Assembly (NCBI GenBank): GCA_037103525.1
Contig: JAZKLR010000160.1
Coordinates: forward strand, 5,766,001-5,830,000
Source of the DNA: Ganaspis brasiliensis
Lineage: Eukaryota; Arthropoda; Insecta; Hymenoptera; Figitidae
Length of the DNA stretch: 64,000 nucleotides
Reading direction: 5' to 3'
The notes beneath the pieces were generated by a model that saw nothing but the letters and a program-made list of their open reading frames with translations, searched no databases and had not been told where the DNA came from. Position 1 is the first letter of the stretch. Each line of letters opens with the position of its first letter. Positions 28,411 to 38,568 of this stretch are shown here, piece by piece. The translations under genes were made by a program, and so were the position numbers.

Positions 28411-31400
28411 ATGATACTAAAAGAATCAAAAGATAATTTGAAGAGGAATTTTAATGATATTTTAGGACCAACAATTTATGTACTAAATTTTTGTGGAGTG
28501 TGGCAACCATTCAACACATCTTTAATTTTAAGAGCGGTTTATATTGCGTATTCAGGCTTTGCTATGATTGCAATGATTACAACTGGGCTGTGCCTTATAG
28601 GATCACTCTTATTTTCTAAGGATACTATAAAAGAAAATATTACGGATACTTCTTTATTACTATTTACATTACTCAATGGTTGGATGAAAGCATTAACACT
28701 TTTATACAAACATAAAGATATTAAATCTTTATTGAATGTATTGTTAGAAGATCAATGTCAACCTCAAGATACTATTGAACTCGACATACAAAAGAAATCT
28801 GATGAAGAGGCCAAGTATGCATTTTTTTAAAATAAAATAGAAATGCAAAACTGCAGATAATAAAACTTCGTAGTTCTTGGGGAGGATTTTTATTTATTTA
28901 ATTTTTTTTTATTAAATATAAAATTATACATTAGGAAAATGTTTTCTTTGAGAAATACAACCAAATGTAAATTTTTATTGATGCAGAAATATTCAATTTA
29001 CAAAGCGTGGTAGCTGAAATTAATAAAAAAGTTTCCGATTATTTGTTGGAAGAATTTATATTTTTTATAAAGAAATTCAGTTGAGAACTTAATGATTTTA
29101 CTAGATAAAAACATAATCTGAATAATGTATTTTACTAATTTCCAAATTTCAATTTCTTTAAAAACTTTACTTTTTCTTTCTATAATATTTCTAGTATTTT
29201 TTCATTTTCGATTTTATGTTGATTTTTTATTCATCCGACAAGAATGGGAAACATTTGAAAAAGTTGTCAGCTAAGTGAAAAATGAAATAAAATTGAATAA
29301 TATAAAATCTGTAAATTTCTTGGAGTGAGTTTTTACTCTAGGAAGAGTGAAAATTGAGCTACTCCAATCAGAGTGAGAAACTGACTTTAAAAGAGTGAGA
29401 TCTCTCTCTTATAAAGTGAATTTTTACTCCAATTCGAGTAGAAATTTACTCCAAATAAAAAAATTAACTCATAATCAATTTTGGAATGAATTTCCACTCG
29501 AATTAGAATGAAATCTCTCAGTCCAAGAAATTTAGAGGGAATGAAACAATTATGAAATTGATTAAACAAGAAAAGACAAAATATGAAATTTCTATTTTTT
29601 ATTGATCACTTTCTCCACTTGAAGTATATTTATTTGTTTCAATAATTATGAAGTAAAAGGAAACAATCTGCATTTTGTAAAAGTGAACATTTTTGTTTAG
29701 TATTACAGATTTCACTTTTATGGAATTTGAATAGAGAATATATTTTAAAATAAAGTATTGTGTTTTCCAGAAAAATTACCATTACCTATTCAACTATGGT
29801 TGCACTAGCTGTTATATTTATGTATGTGTCTATATTATCAAAAAAAGATGATGAAAGAATAGAATTTTTAAATACGTGGCGACCATATAATATGAAATCA
29901 CAAATGAACTTTTGGATAACATGGATTCATGAATTTGGTGGACATTTTTTGACGGCAAGTGTTCATATGGCTGAAGATAGTTTGGTACCTGGTTTGATTA
30001 TTCAACTTTGCTGCCAATTAAATTTTTTGCAGCACCGATTGAATGATTTTCCCCATCAAATTCAAAACGTACGAGAAAGTTTTAATTCAATTGAGGCCAA
30101 ACAAGAATTAGAATCATATTTTATTTCCAGGACTGTTGTATATCATAATACTATCTTTAAGTAAGTAATTTATTTTGGAAAATAACATATATAGATTGTG
30201 ATAAGGATATATTTTGTTTTCTCATGGAGGAAGCTCTGTGATCATTAAGATTTTCGATTTTTTAAAAATTTGTTGAATTATGTCATTTTCATCTTAGGGG
30301 AGTGTGATACAGTAGGGGAGAATCGGGCAAAATGTAAAAGTTTGGAGAAAAAAAATTATTTAATGATATTTTTGGAAAATATAAACCATCACACACTAAA
30401 ATAAAAACCTTTGAGAATTAAATAAGATAATTATTTAAAGAATTTATTTAAAATAACATAGAATAATGAATAAATTATTTGTAAAATATCTTGATTGAAA
30501 TTCGACATTTTCGATCAATTCCGGGTAAGTTGCCGGGACAAAAATAATGCATAAAAATGCGGGTAAAAGTAATAAAAAGTTTCGTTTATTTGTTTTCTTA
30601 AATTAATCATCTTATTTAACTATTTATTATTTTAATTGTATCCCTTTTAATACACACGCAAAAAAAATTAATTATTATAAATTTTATAAAAATGCTTTAA
30701 AATTTAGGGTAAAAGTTTCTGAAAGCGAAATTTTCTTACAAGGAATTTTAAGCTTTAGAAAAATCATTCGAATCATTGCTATATAAGGAATTTTAAACTT
30801 TAATATAGTATGTAGCAAATTTAATATAATTTTTTTAAAGTTTGACATTATCAATCTGAAAGTTTTTCTTTTTAATCTTTTTTCCCTAAATTGTAAAACA
30901 CTTTTATAAAATTTGTAATTAGTTTTCTTTCCGTGCAGGAAATATAGAGTATGACCAAAGTTTTACTTTAAAAACTGAAGTGATATCGAAAAATAGTGCT
31001 TCATTAAAGAAAAAAAAGACTATAAAAAAATATAAATCTCCTGTGATTAAAAAAACTTGTAAAGTTGCATTTATAACATTCTAACAGATTATATACATAC
31101 CTGCTTGCTGGGTGAAAATTCGTGAAGTGGGCCTCGGATTTTCCAAGAGTTGTAATTTCTAAAGTAAACTTTATGAAAATAAAGTACTAATATAGAGACA
31201 AACAATCACCAAGTTTTGTTGAAAAATATTCATTTGTTTATTTTTTATAAACAATTGAATTTTAATGCACCATATTTTTTAAACTTTTATTTCTCAGCAA
31301 TAAATTATCCGATCTTGATGAATTTCATACACGCAATTAATGAAGGTTAGACGTTTAAAAAAATATTTTTTTTATTGTTGACCAACATTATTTATTATAA

Positions 31401-34400
31401 AAAATAATTGTTTATTATAAACAAATAAATAATTGAGTGTGTTCTGGATGTCTTTTGTAAATTTTATTTTTAGAAACTCAAAATATATATATCAAGGATT
31501 AGATATCCGAAATAAAAATTTGGTAGATCGAAATTGTTTATTAACTATGAATTTTTTTGTGAGCGCGGTCGCGTCGATCCGTGCGATACTCCCAGCCGCA
31601 TGGCTGCACGAGTTCGTTCGACACTCTCGGCGAATATCGCGTAATACAATTATAAAAACGAAAATTCGAAAAAAGTGTTAAAAATGCAAATTTATAGTAG
31701 TAGTATTTTAGAATATTATTGTTTATTATAATTTATTATCAGTAAAAATTATATGTTTGTTATTTAGATATTCATTAGAAATATAATTTATTTTCATAAA
31801 AAGAAAGTTTTATTATAAAAATGAAAAATTAAAATAAATGTTACAAATACACTCTCTAAATCTGAAATATGTAGTAGAATTTTGACACATTTAATTAGTA
31901 ATGCAGTATTAATATAGTTTATTCTTTCTTAACTAATAGAAACAGTTATTATTTCAAAATGATTAATTCACTTAATCAAGAAAAAATTCTAAATTCTTGT
32001 TTTTTTGTATATAAAACGATATTGTTTCCATATATATATATATATAAATAATCCAACCTTTACAGCAGTTTCATCTTTCATATTAATATGCTTTAAATGT
32101 GGAGTTATAGAGAATTGTTAACAAAAATCGAAAAAGTGTAACTAACCTGAAATTTACTTTTAACATTTGTTCAATTTTCAACTATGGACACAATTTTAAG
32201 GAAAATAAATTACTGCACTAAGCAGATGGACATTTAGATAAATTTAAAGCTAAAAATAAATTACTACGATTTTTGATATAATATTATTTTTTTAATTAAA
32301 ATGTAAATACCCTCTTTCAGAGAAATTTTTTCACTCTCAATGACCAATTCAATTATTAGGTTTACACTACTTTGAGGTTCAACGAGTTTTCTCTTTTCCA
32401 ATTAGTAAAATATGACCATCAAATAGTTATTTTTAAAATTTCAGATTTAGAGAGATACTTAAGTAGTAGAATTAGTTTACAAAATTATTGTTTAATATAA
32501 TTTATTATCAGTAAAAATAATATGTTTATATTTAGGTATTTATAAAAAATATAATTTATTTTCATAAAAAGAAAGTTTACTTTTTTAGCGTTTAACTGGC
32601 AAAGTCATATTTATATAATTTTCAACTAAATTCGTATATAAAAATAACAAAAAAAACATTTGTACTTAAAGTTTTTAACAGTGTGTTTATTGAAATATAT
32701 TTAACTTTAGTAGCAATTTAGATAATTTATTAAAATCCCAGTACCAAGTAAATATAAACAATAAATAAATAAATATAAATAAACATAAACAATAAATAAA
32801 TAAATATAAATAAACATAAACAATAAATAAAGTAAACAATAAACTATCTATGAATTTTGCATTTTTAACCCTTATTTCGAATTTTCGTTTTTATCATTAT
32901 ATTACGCGATATTCGCCGAGAGCGTCGAACGAACTCGTGCAACTTTTTATTTCGGATATCTAATCCTTGATATATATATTTTGATTTTCAAAAAATAAAA
33001 TTTACAAAAGACATCCAGAACACACTCAATTATTTATTTGTTTATTATAAACAAATATTTTTTACAATAAATAATGTTGGTCAACAATGAAAAAAAAATT
33101 TTTTTATACGTCTAACCTTCATTAATTGCGTGTATGAAATTCATCTAGATCGGATAATTCATTGCTGAGAAATAAAGGTTAAAAAAATATGGTGCATTAA
33201 AATTCAATTGTTTATAAAAAATAAACAAATGAATATTTTTCAACAAAACTTGGTGATTGTTTGTATCTATATTAGTACTTTATTTTCATGAAATGTACTT
33301 TAGAAATTACAACCTTTGGAAAATCCGAGGCCCACTTCACGAATTTTCACCCTGCTTCGAAAAAGCGTGAGTTTTAGGAAGAAAAACTTAAATTTGACAT
33401 TCAATGCCAAATGTGACAGGTTAATCCGCCATGATTCTTTAATCACGTTACTCACGTAACTCACGCACTCATATGCATTTTTTCCGCGCAGGCGCATTTA
33501 TTTTGATTAATTCCCCGCTTATTTAAAATTATTTTTTAAAAATATGGTAAAAATGACTCTTTATGTACAATTATTATACTTATTATTAATATAAATGCAA
33601 TAATTAATATATAATTAATTTGTTAAAACACACGATGTGTAATTAAAGTAATTTTAGGACTCATTTTTATAAATTTAATAAAGGTGTTTAGCTAAATGTT
33701 TAAGGATTAAATTTAAAAAAAATTATACACATCTGTGAGATAATACATTTCGACGCCCCCCGTTGATAAAGTGTTTTTTAAAAAGCCAGGTTAATAAAAT
33801 GTTAATTTGAAAAACAGTGGAATGTCACTTTTATAATTAACTGTTTTGAATATGATTTCTATTAAACTGTTTGTTTAATCAAATGTCTTTTGAAGTTTTG
33901 TCATAAAATGTTAATTGGACCGAACGATGGATACATTTGTTTATTAATTCAAATATGCAACAACATTCTGTATAACATTCTTTATAACCTTGCTTTAACA
34001 TTATTCTACTGTTTTTCAAATTAACATTTTATTACTCTGGCTTCTTAATAAACATTTTATCAACGGGGGGCGTCGATTTGTTTAATAATAAACTGATAAA
34101 CATGAAGCTTTATAGAAACCATCTTTACCTTAATATATTTCATTAATATGTTAGACCTTCTTTTTGATATTATGAGAAATTTTACAAAATTTAGTGTCAA
34201 AATATTTATTATTTTTAAAGCAAAAAATAAATTAATTAATATTATTTAATTAATTTTTTATTGACAAATTTTGCCTGTACTAGTGACGCATGACGCCATA
34301 CTCAATCACATGCCCTTTAGTAGAATGCATTTTATCAATTTTGATTGCAAGCGTGCGTAAAACTATTTTGCGTCCACTTATTGTATGATCGAGCGGGACT

Positions 34401-35906
34401 AAAGTACACGGAAAAAAATTAATATCTCAATTTGACATTTAATATGAGATTCAAGCATAAATTATACCCAAAAACAAAAGTAAGATGTAATTACTTTTTT
34501 AAAATTAAAATATAGCTTTATATTTGATTAAAATATTAGTAATATGAAGAACACATATTCTTATGCCTAAAAACGACGTTAGAAATCTCTAATTCTGTGA
34601 TATATGGAAAATGTACACTAAAAAAGCAAATGACTGATGCATCCAATGTATCGCAATAACATTCACAATTATTATGATTATCTATTTTTCAATTCTTTAG
34701 TAAAAGCTTTTAATATTATTAGAATAAGGAATAAAAAAATTGGTTTAAATTTAATCAAATCTTTTATATCCCACAAAATTAACATTTTTAAATATTGTAT
34801 TTCTGAATAATAAAATACGTCTTAGCATAATTCTTTTATGGGTTTATCGTTTGTCAAATGAACATATCTCTAAATTAGAGATTTCCTAAAGAAGGTCATT
34901 TTTAGATATAAAGTTTTGCAAAATAAAGCATAACTTAATATAAAAAGTCTGATTTTAATGCTTAATTTAGATATATTTTTTATTCTCTGCAATTAATAAT
35001 ACAACTTATTCCAATTTTTGTGATTAATTTTTTCCCGTGTACTTTTACAATATATGATAAAATACTTTTCCGCTTACTTCTGTGACGTCAGCAGGCAAGA
35101 AAGCATTTTGTTTTCAGAAATTGATTTCCGAGTAATTAAAAAAAAAATTATTAATTCCGTCAAGAATCAACGTCTGTGGAGGATTTTGAACAGTAAATTC
35201 CAATTTTGGACTACTGTGCTTTCTTGCAGCAATTTTCGTACTCGTTCAGAAATTGACAACTTTCCACCCTTGCCACACAATGTACTAATTCTTAGTAAGT
35301 TAATGTACATACAACTATTCTTTTGTTTTGGTGAACAGATTAGCAGAAAAAATAAGAAACATATTTGTGGAAATGTTATTCATTCAATTCTTTTCAAGTT
35401 TAATTGTCATTTGCTGCAGCGTTTATAACATGTCTAGAGAAAGTACTTCAAACATTGGAAGTATATTAACAATATACTCATATTCCTTTTGCATGTTATT
35501 TCAACTTTTTCTTTTTTGCTGGTATGGCAACGAACTAATGTTAAATGTAAGTACTTTTTATCCTTGAATATAGATTAATTAAAACATATACCATAAGGTA
35601 ATTAAAAAAAAAAAATTCTTCAGAGTATTAATGTACAAAATGCAATTTTCGAAACAAATTGGCTATTTCTTGAAAAATCAACGAAGGAAAGTCTTATGAT
35701 TATGATGACACGCTGCCAAAAACCTATTTTACTTTCTATTGGATCAGTTGCATTTGTAAATTTAGGTGTCTTTGTATCGGTTGGTAAATAGTTTTATTGT
35801 AAATTAAATTTTAGTTCATTTCAAATTTTGTATATAATATAATTTCTAATTTCAGATACTAAAGACATCTTATTCAGCATATAATGTTCTAAAGCAATCA
35901 CTATAA
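28411..35906 (+). CDS. Odorant receptor OR-2 (7tm_6), five exons
   Basis: Tandem paralogue of OR-1, with the same expected role as an Orco-partnered olfactory channel subunit. Exons: 28411-28814, 29771-30160, 35339-35546, 35624-35779 and 35856-35906; 402 aa, phases 2, 2, 0, 0. Most residues match OR-1, and change is highest in the first membrane segment. Exon 2 carries conserved W-I-H-E-F...D-S-L-V-P-G-L-I-I-Q-L-C-C-Q-L, and exon 5 ends ILKTSYSAYNVLKQSL. Donors are GTATGC, GTAAGT and GTAAGT for exons 1-3. The exon 4 donor reads GTTGGT, weaker than GTATGT in OR-1; a GTAAAT four bases downstream would shift the frame and lose the KTSYS end. Intron 2 is 5.2 kb and filled with MITEs; introns 3 and 4 are 76-77 bp. 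Full-length and probably functional, subject to that donor. Confidence 0.87.
29298..29540. mobile_element. MITE in OR-2 intron 1, absent from OR-1
   Basis: TAAATTTCTTGGAGTGAG near the left end is inverted at the right (CAGTCCAAGAAATTTA). The body alternates GAGTGA and TTTTACTC steps. OR-1 intron 1 aligns across the site without it (AAAATTGAATAATA then AATGAAACAATT near 5240-5260), giving a paralogous empty site. Confidence 0.7.
30215..31100 (+). repeat. Dispersed-repeat 5' end and AT-rich intron sequence
   Basis: CTCATGGAGGAAGCTCTGTG near 30220 is the 5' signature of the family at 9940. At 30312-30335 lies GTAGGGGAGAATCGGGCAAA, of the G-rich MITE type. The rest to 31.1 kb is plain AT-rich intron with no gene. 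Confidence 0.45.
31110..33352. mobile_element. 2.2-kb foldback element with about 0.5-kb inverted arms
   Basis: The left end GGGTGAAAATTCGTGAAGTG (31110) is inverted at 33333-33352. The arms match for about 500 bp (for example TATTCATTTGTTTATTTTTT and TATTAGATATCCGAAATAAA-type strings). The left arm has an extra GC-richer block of about 95 bp at about 31510-31604 that the right arm lacks. Flanks read TGCT on both sides (31106-31109; 33353-33356), a possible 4-bp target duplication. The centre has a direct repeat (31711-31808 and 32482-32578) and an AAACATAAACAATAAATAAA minisatellite at 32755-32835. No transposase. Confidence 0.75.
33751..34075. mobile_element. 325-bp MITE with CGACGCCCCCC termini
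   Basis: It begins CGACGCCCCCCGTTGATAAA and ends with the inverse at 34075. The TIRs of about 65 bp include AATAAAATGTTAATTTGAAA on both arms. It is flanked by ATTT at 33747-33750 and 34076-34079. The C6/G6 ends stand out in this AT-rich intron. Superfamily not assigned. Confidence 0.8.
34405..35041. mobile_element. 633-bp MITE with TA duplication (Tc1/mariner-like)
   Basis: TA at 34405-34406 and 35040-35041 flank CACGGAAAAAAATTAATATC... and ...GATTAATTTTTTCCCGTG. The arms are only partly alike further in. It sits in OR-2 intron 2, about 300 bp before exon 3. No transposase. Confidence 0.65.
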
Positions 35907-36094
35907 ATATTTACCTTTCTTAACTTAAAAGTGTGATTTTTAACTTTTTTAACGCAGAAACAAAAACTTAAGAATTTTTATTAAACTATTTTTCTAAATA
36001 ACGAGCTACGCTGAGGAAATACTGCAAAACTCTTGTCCTCTATAAATTGCTTAGAGTGAAAATTGAGCCACTCCATATGGAGTAATCGACACGT

Positions 36095-36250
36095 ATTTTT
36101 TTGTAGCTACCATGATACACTTTAAAGGGTAGAAATCATCCCTTTAAGGTACATGGTGTGCTGTATTAATAAGGGCCAAATGCAAAGTATAACTGGGAGC
36201 AAAGGTATGACTCTACCCTTTAAAGTGGATAATGGCAGCTATAAAAAAAA
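36095..36250. mobile_element. 156-bp palindromic MITE
   Basis: TTTTTTGTAGCTACCATGAT at the left is inverted at the right (AATGGCAGCTATAAAAAAAA), with ACTTTAAAGGGTAGA and its inverse inside. Just downstream of OR-2. No coding capacity. Confidence 0.65.
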
Positions 36251-36604
36251 TGAATTTTTCTAGATATTACGTGGTTATGTATTATGCATTTATGTATTTT
36301 TTTTATTTATTGTTAAACATTTTGAAATTAAATGTTAATACAAATATTATAACGAATTTTTTAATATAGTGTTTCAAACGTTATTTAAATTTAATTAAAC
36401 CAAAATAAAAACAAAAATTGAAAAAATATAAACGGTTTATTTGTCGAATTCAATAATCAACATAATTAATATATTTAATGATTTCTGAATAACCGTTTAT
36501 AAAAAATTTAATGTAATACGAAACATAATGCAAATAAAAAAAAAATGACTCGTCCCTGACAAGTATGAGGTTCAAGAATGCGATTTCCAGATTGCTTTCC
36601 TAAG

Positions 36605-36670
36605 CTTGCGTGGTCCCGTGGTACAGCGCTTAATTCCTGTGCGTGCGTCGAGGGTTCGAATCCTCTATCC
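36605..36670 (+). ncRNA. tRNA-like / SINE-head sequence with pol III B box
   Basis: TGGTCCCGTGGTACAGCG resembles an A box and GGTTCGAATCC (36653-36663) is a perfect B box about 31 bases later, the normal tRNA spacing. No acceptor stem of 7 bp can be formed and the T stem is poor, so this is a tRNA pseudogene or the head of a tRNA-derived SINE and not a working tRNA. It is GC-rich compared with its flanks. Confidence 0.45.
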
Positions 36671-36905
36671 GTCAAATATTTTAATTCTTAAGTGTATGTT
36701 TGTGTTTAGGTAAAATAAGTGTTTAACTAAAATATGTGATGTATGGCGTTAAAATTGTAAAAAATATTTAAATATAAACAAATTAATCAATTAGGTAATA
36801 AATATCCTCCTGAATATAAAAAATCAATAAATTAAACTTAAAAAAATAGTGTTTAAATAAGATTATTTTTTAAAATAAATTTAAAATTAATTGCATTTTT
36901 TTTTG

Positions 36906-37003
36906 TTTTTTTTTTTTACAAAACAAGTTTAGGAGAGGCAAAAATGCATTTACGCACTTGTTCGTGTGGGACTCGACCACGTGCAGTGGTAATACCTCAC
37001 TAT
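36906..37003 (-). mobile_element. Short 3' fragment of the SINE-like/LINE 3' family
   Basis: On the - strand, poly(A) preceded by AACTTGTTTTGT and CACACGAACAAGTGCGTAAA, as at the ends of 10736-11057 and 11058-15115. Only the last about 85 bp are present, head-to-tail with the longer copy at 37019-37428. Confidence 0.7.
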
Positions 37004-37018
37004 TTATTTATTACTATT

Positions 37019-37428
37019 TTTTTTTTCAAAACAAGTTTAGAGGAAAAAATGCCTTTACGCACTTGTTCGTGTGGGACTCAACCACGTGCTGTGGTAATAC
37101 CGCACTAAAACAACCTCTCCCATTCTTGCCTTACGTACTCTTATCCGCTTTTGCTTCTTCCGTCCTGAAAGGTAAAGCCCAAAGCCCAACGGTTACGGGA
37201 GCAGGGCATGAGATAATAAAGGACAGAGACTGTTTCTGTCCTTTTCTGTCTCATGCTCTGGTACCGTAACCATATTTCTATCTGCTTAGGGTCTAAGCAA
37301 AAGCGCGATTCTTTTGCTCGAGGTGTTTTCAGTTCACTGTTCTGTAGATGTTCCTGTCCCTTACCGCTGTTGTTCTTACGCGGTGGCCAGGAACGCTATT
37401 GGATGCTTTTTTAGAGCTACCTTCATTA
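37019..37428 (-). mobile_element. SINE-like element, second full-length copy
   Basis: On the - strand it starts GGTAGCTCTAAAAAAGCATC at 37428, the same first base as the copy at 10736, and ends in an A-rich tail at about 37019. Shared details such as GAACAGTGAACTGAAAACAC group it with 10736-11057 and not with the LINE 3' UTR. It is interrupted by a palindrome at 37172-37304. Confidence 0.65.
37172..37304. mobile_element. 133-bp palindromic insertion, TAA target
   Basis: Relative to the copy at 10736, about 133 bp are added between GGTAA and GCAAAAGCGCGATT. The insert holds GGTTACGG...GCATGAGA and the inverse TCTCATGC...CCGTAACC around a GACAGAGACTGTTTCTGTC core. TAA occurs at both junctions, as for PIF/Harbinger-type 3-bp duplications (tentative). 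Confidence 0.6.
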
Positions 37429-37501
37429 TATTATATTATGAAGAACAGTGCTGGCGGACCAGATTAAGTGAACTCAGAAGGACAGCCTTTTGCATACGAA
37501 C

Positions 37502-38190
37502 CGTATGTTATAATAGTTTTTCAATAATAATAATAATAATAGTTTTTTTTGTTCAGAAATTTTACGAGGCTTTTTTTTGAAGTAAATATAAATCTCTTTT
37601 TTTAAAAAAACTCTCCTATTTATTTGGAGGCGACTACATGTTTCGACACATTATGTGTCCTCTTCAGGTCAATACATAAATAACTACTCCACTTAAAAAC
37701 AAAAGTCAATAGCTTTTTTGTTAATCTAAAATAGAAAGCTAAATTTATAAAAAGAATATCCCCAACTCCCTTACTGAAATGTACTTTCACAAACCCCTGT
37801 TGACCAATCAAATGTAACCTGATGACCCCCACTACTTGAAGAAGTGACACGCCACCAGATTTTCTAAATTTTGAAACTCTCCTGGCAAATTATAATTTTG
37901 TAATGTTTGGCTGGATTCCTTTAGATAAATAAAGGAAAATGTATTTTTCTAATGGGGTCCAGTTAAAAACCTGACCCATGCGTTTATGACAAACAAATAA
38001 ATCAATTATTTGAAATTCTCCCAAATTTTAGAAAATTTGTAAGAAATTTAAATAATTTATTATCGGGTTTTTTCCAATTTTTGTTAACTGAAATGTTATT
38101 CATTACAGAAGAGTATTAGTTATTTTAATCTGTATGTTATAATAGTTTTTTAATAATAATAATAATAATAATAGTTTTTTTTGTTAATCT
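37502..38190. repeat. Direct repeat of about 50 bp flanking a 0.6-kb block
   Basis: TGTATGTTATAATAGTTTTT followed by (AAT)n and AGTTTTTTTTGTT occurs at about 37503-37555 and 38138-38190. Between them lie the hammerhead-like motif and AT-rich sequence with TTGTTAATCTAAAATA again at about 37718. This may be a duplicated target or a pair of degraded terminal repeats. Confidence 0.5.
37628..37674 (-). ncRNA. Hammerhead-ribozyme-like motif (degenerate)
   Basis: On the - strand: CTGAAGAG, hairpin GACACATAATGTGTC, GAAAC, then ATGTAGTCGCC. This follows the hammerhead order CUGAUGA - stem II - GAAAC with one core change (A for U). Hammerheads of this kind are known in Penelope-like elements. No RT is nearby, so this would be an orphan terminal fragment. 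Confidence 0.4.
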
Positions 38191-38316
38191 AAAATATCCA
38201 GATATATTTTTTGCTATAACAATTTTAAAGTGAATAATGGTGTTCAATCCTTCCGCATGTTTTGTCTCTTACGTACAGTTATATCTTAATATTTAATTAA
38301 TAATAATCCTAATAAG

Positions 38317-38475
38317 GGTCCATCCATAAATTACGTAAGAGTTTTAGGGGGGAGGGGGTGCAGGAAATCTTACGACCAATAGAAAAATGGCGCTAATGTA
38401 TGTAAAAAATCTTACATGGGGGTGGGGTTCAAATTACCGAAAAAACGTCTTACGTAATTTATGGATGGCCCCTAA
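38317..38475. mobile_element. 159-bp MITE with GGGTCCATCCATAAATTACG ends
   Basis: The left GGTCCATCCATAAATTACGT is inverted at the right (ACGTAATTTATGGATGGCCC). The interior has TTAGGGGGGAGGGGGTG and GGGGGTGGGGTT. It is related in style to the MITE inserted in LINE-A at 42681. Superfamily unassigned. Confidence 0.7.
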
Positions 38476-38568
38476 GGAGGATTTTTTTTCGATATGGGAT
38501 GGTAAATAATTTTGCAGCAGATTAATTACAGGAGCAATTATTTAGTAAACATAGAAACATCATTTTAC

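Noticed and set aside
35054..35428. 124-codon frame overlapping OR-2 exon 3
   Set aside because: Wrong frame relative to the receptor and starts inside a MITE; the receptor exon 3 at 35339-35546 explains the conservation.
37314..37580. 88-codon frame across the SINE-like element
   Set aside because: Antisense reading of the repeat running into a microsatellite; not conserved in the 10736 copy.
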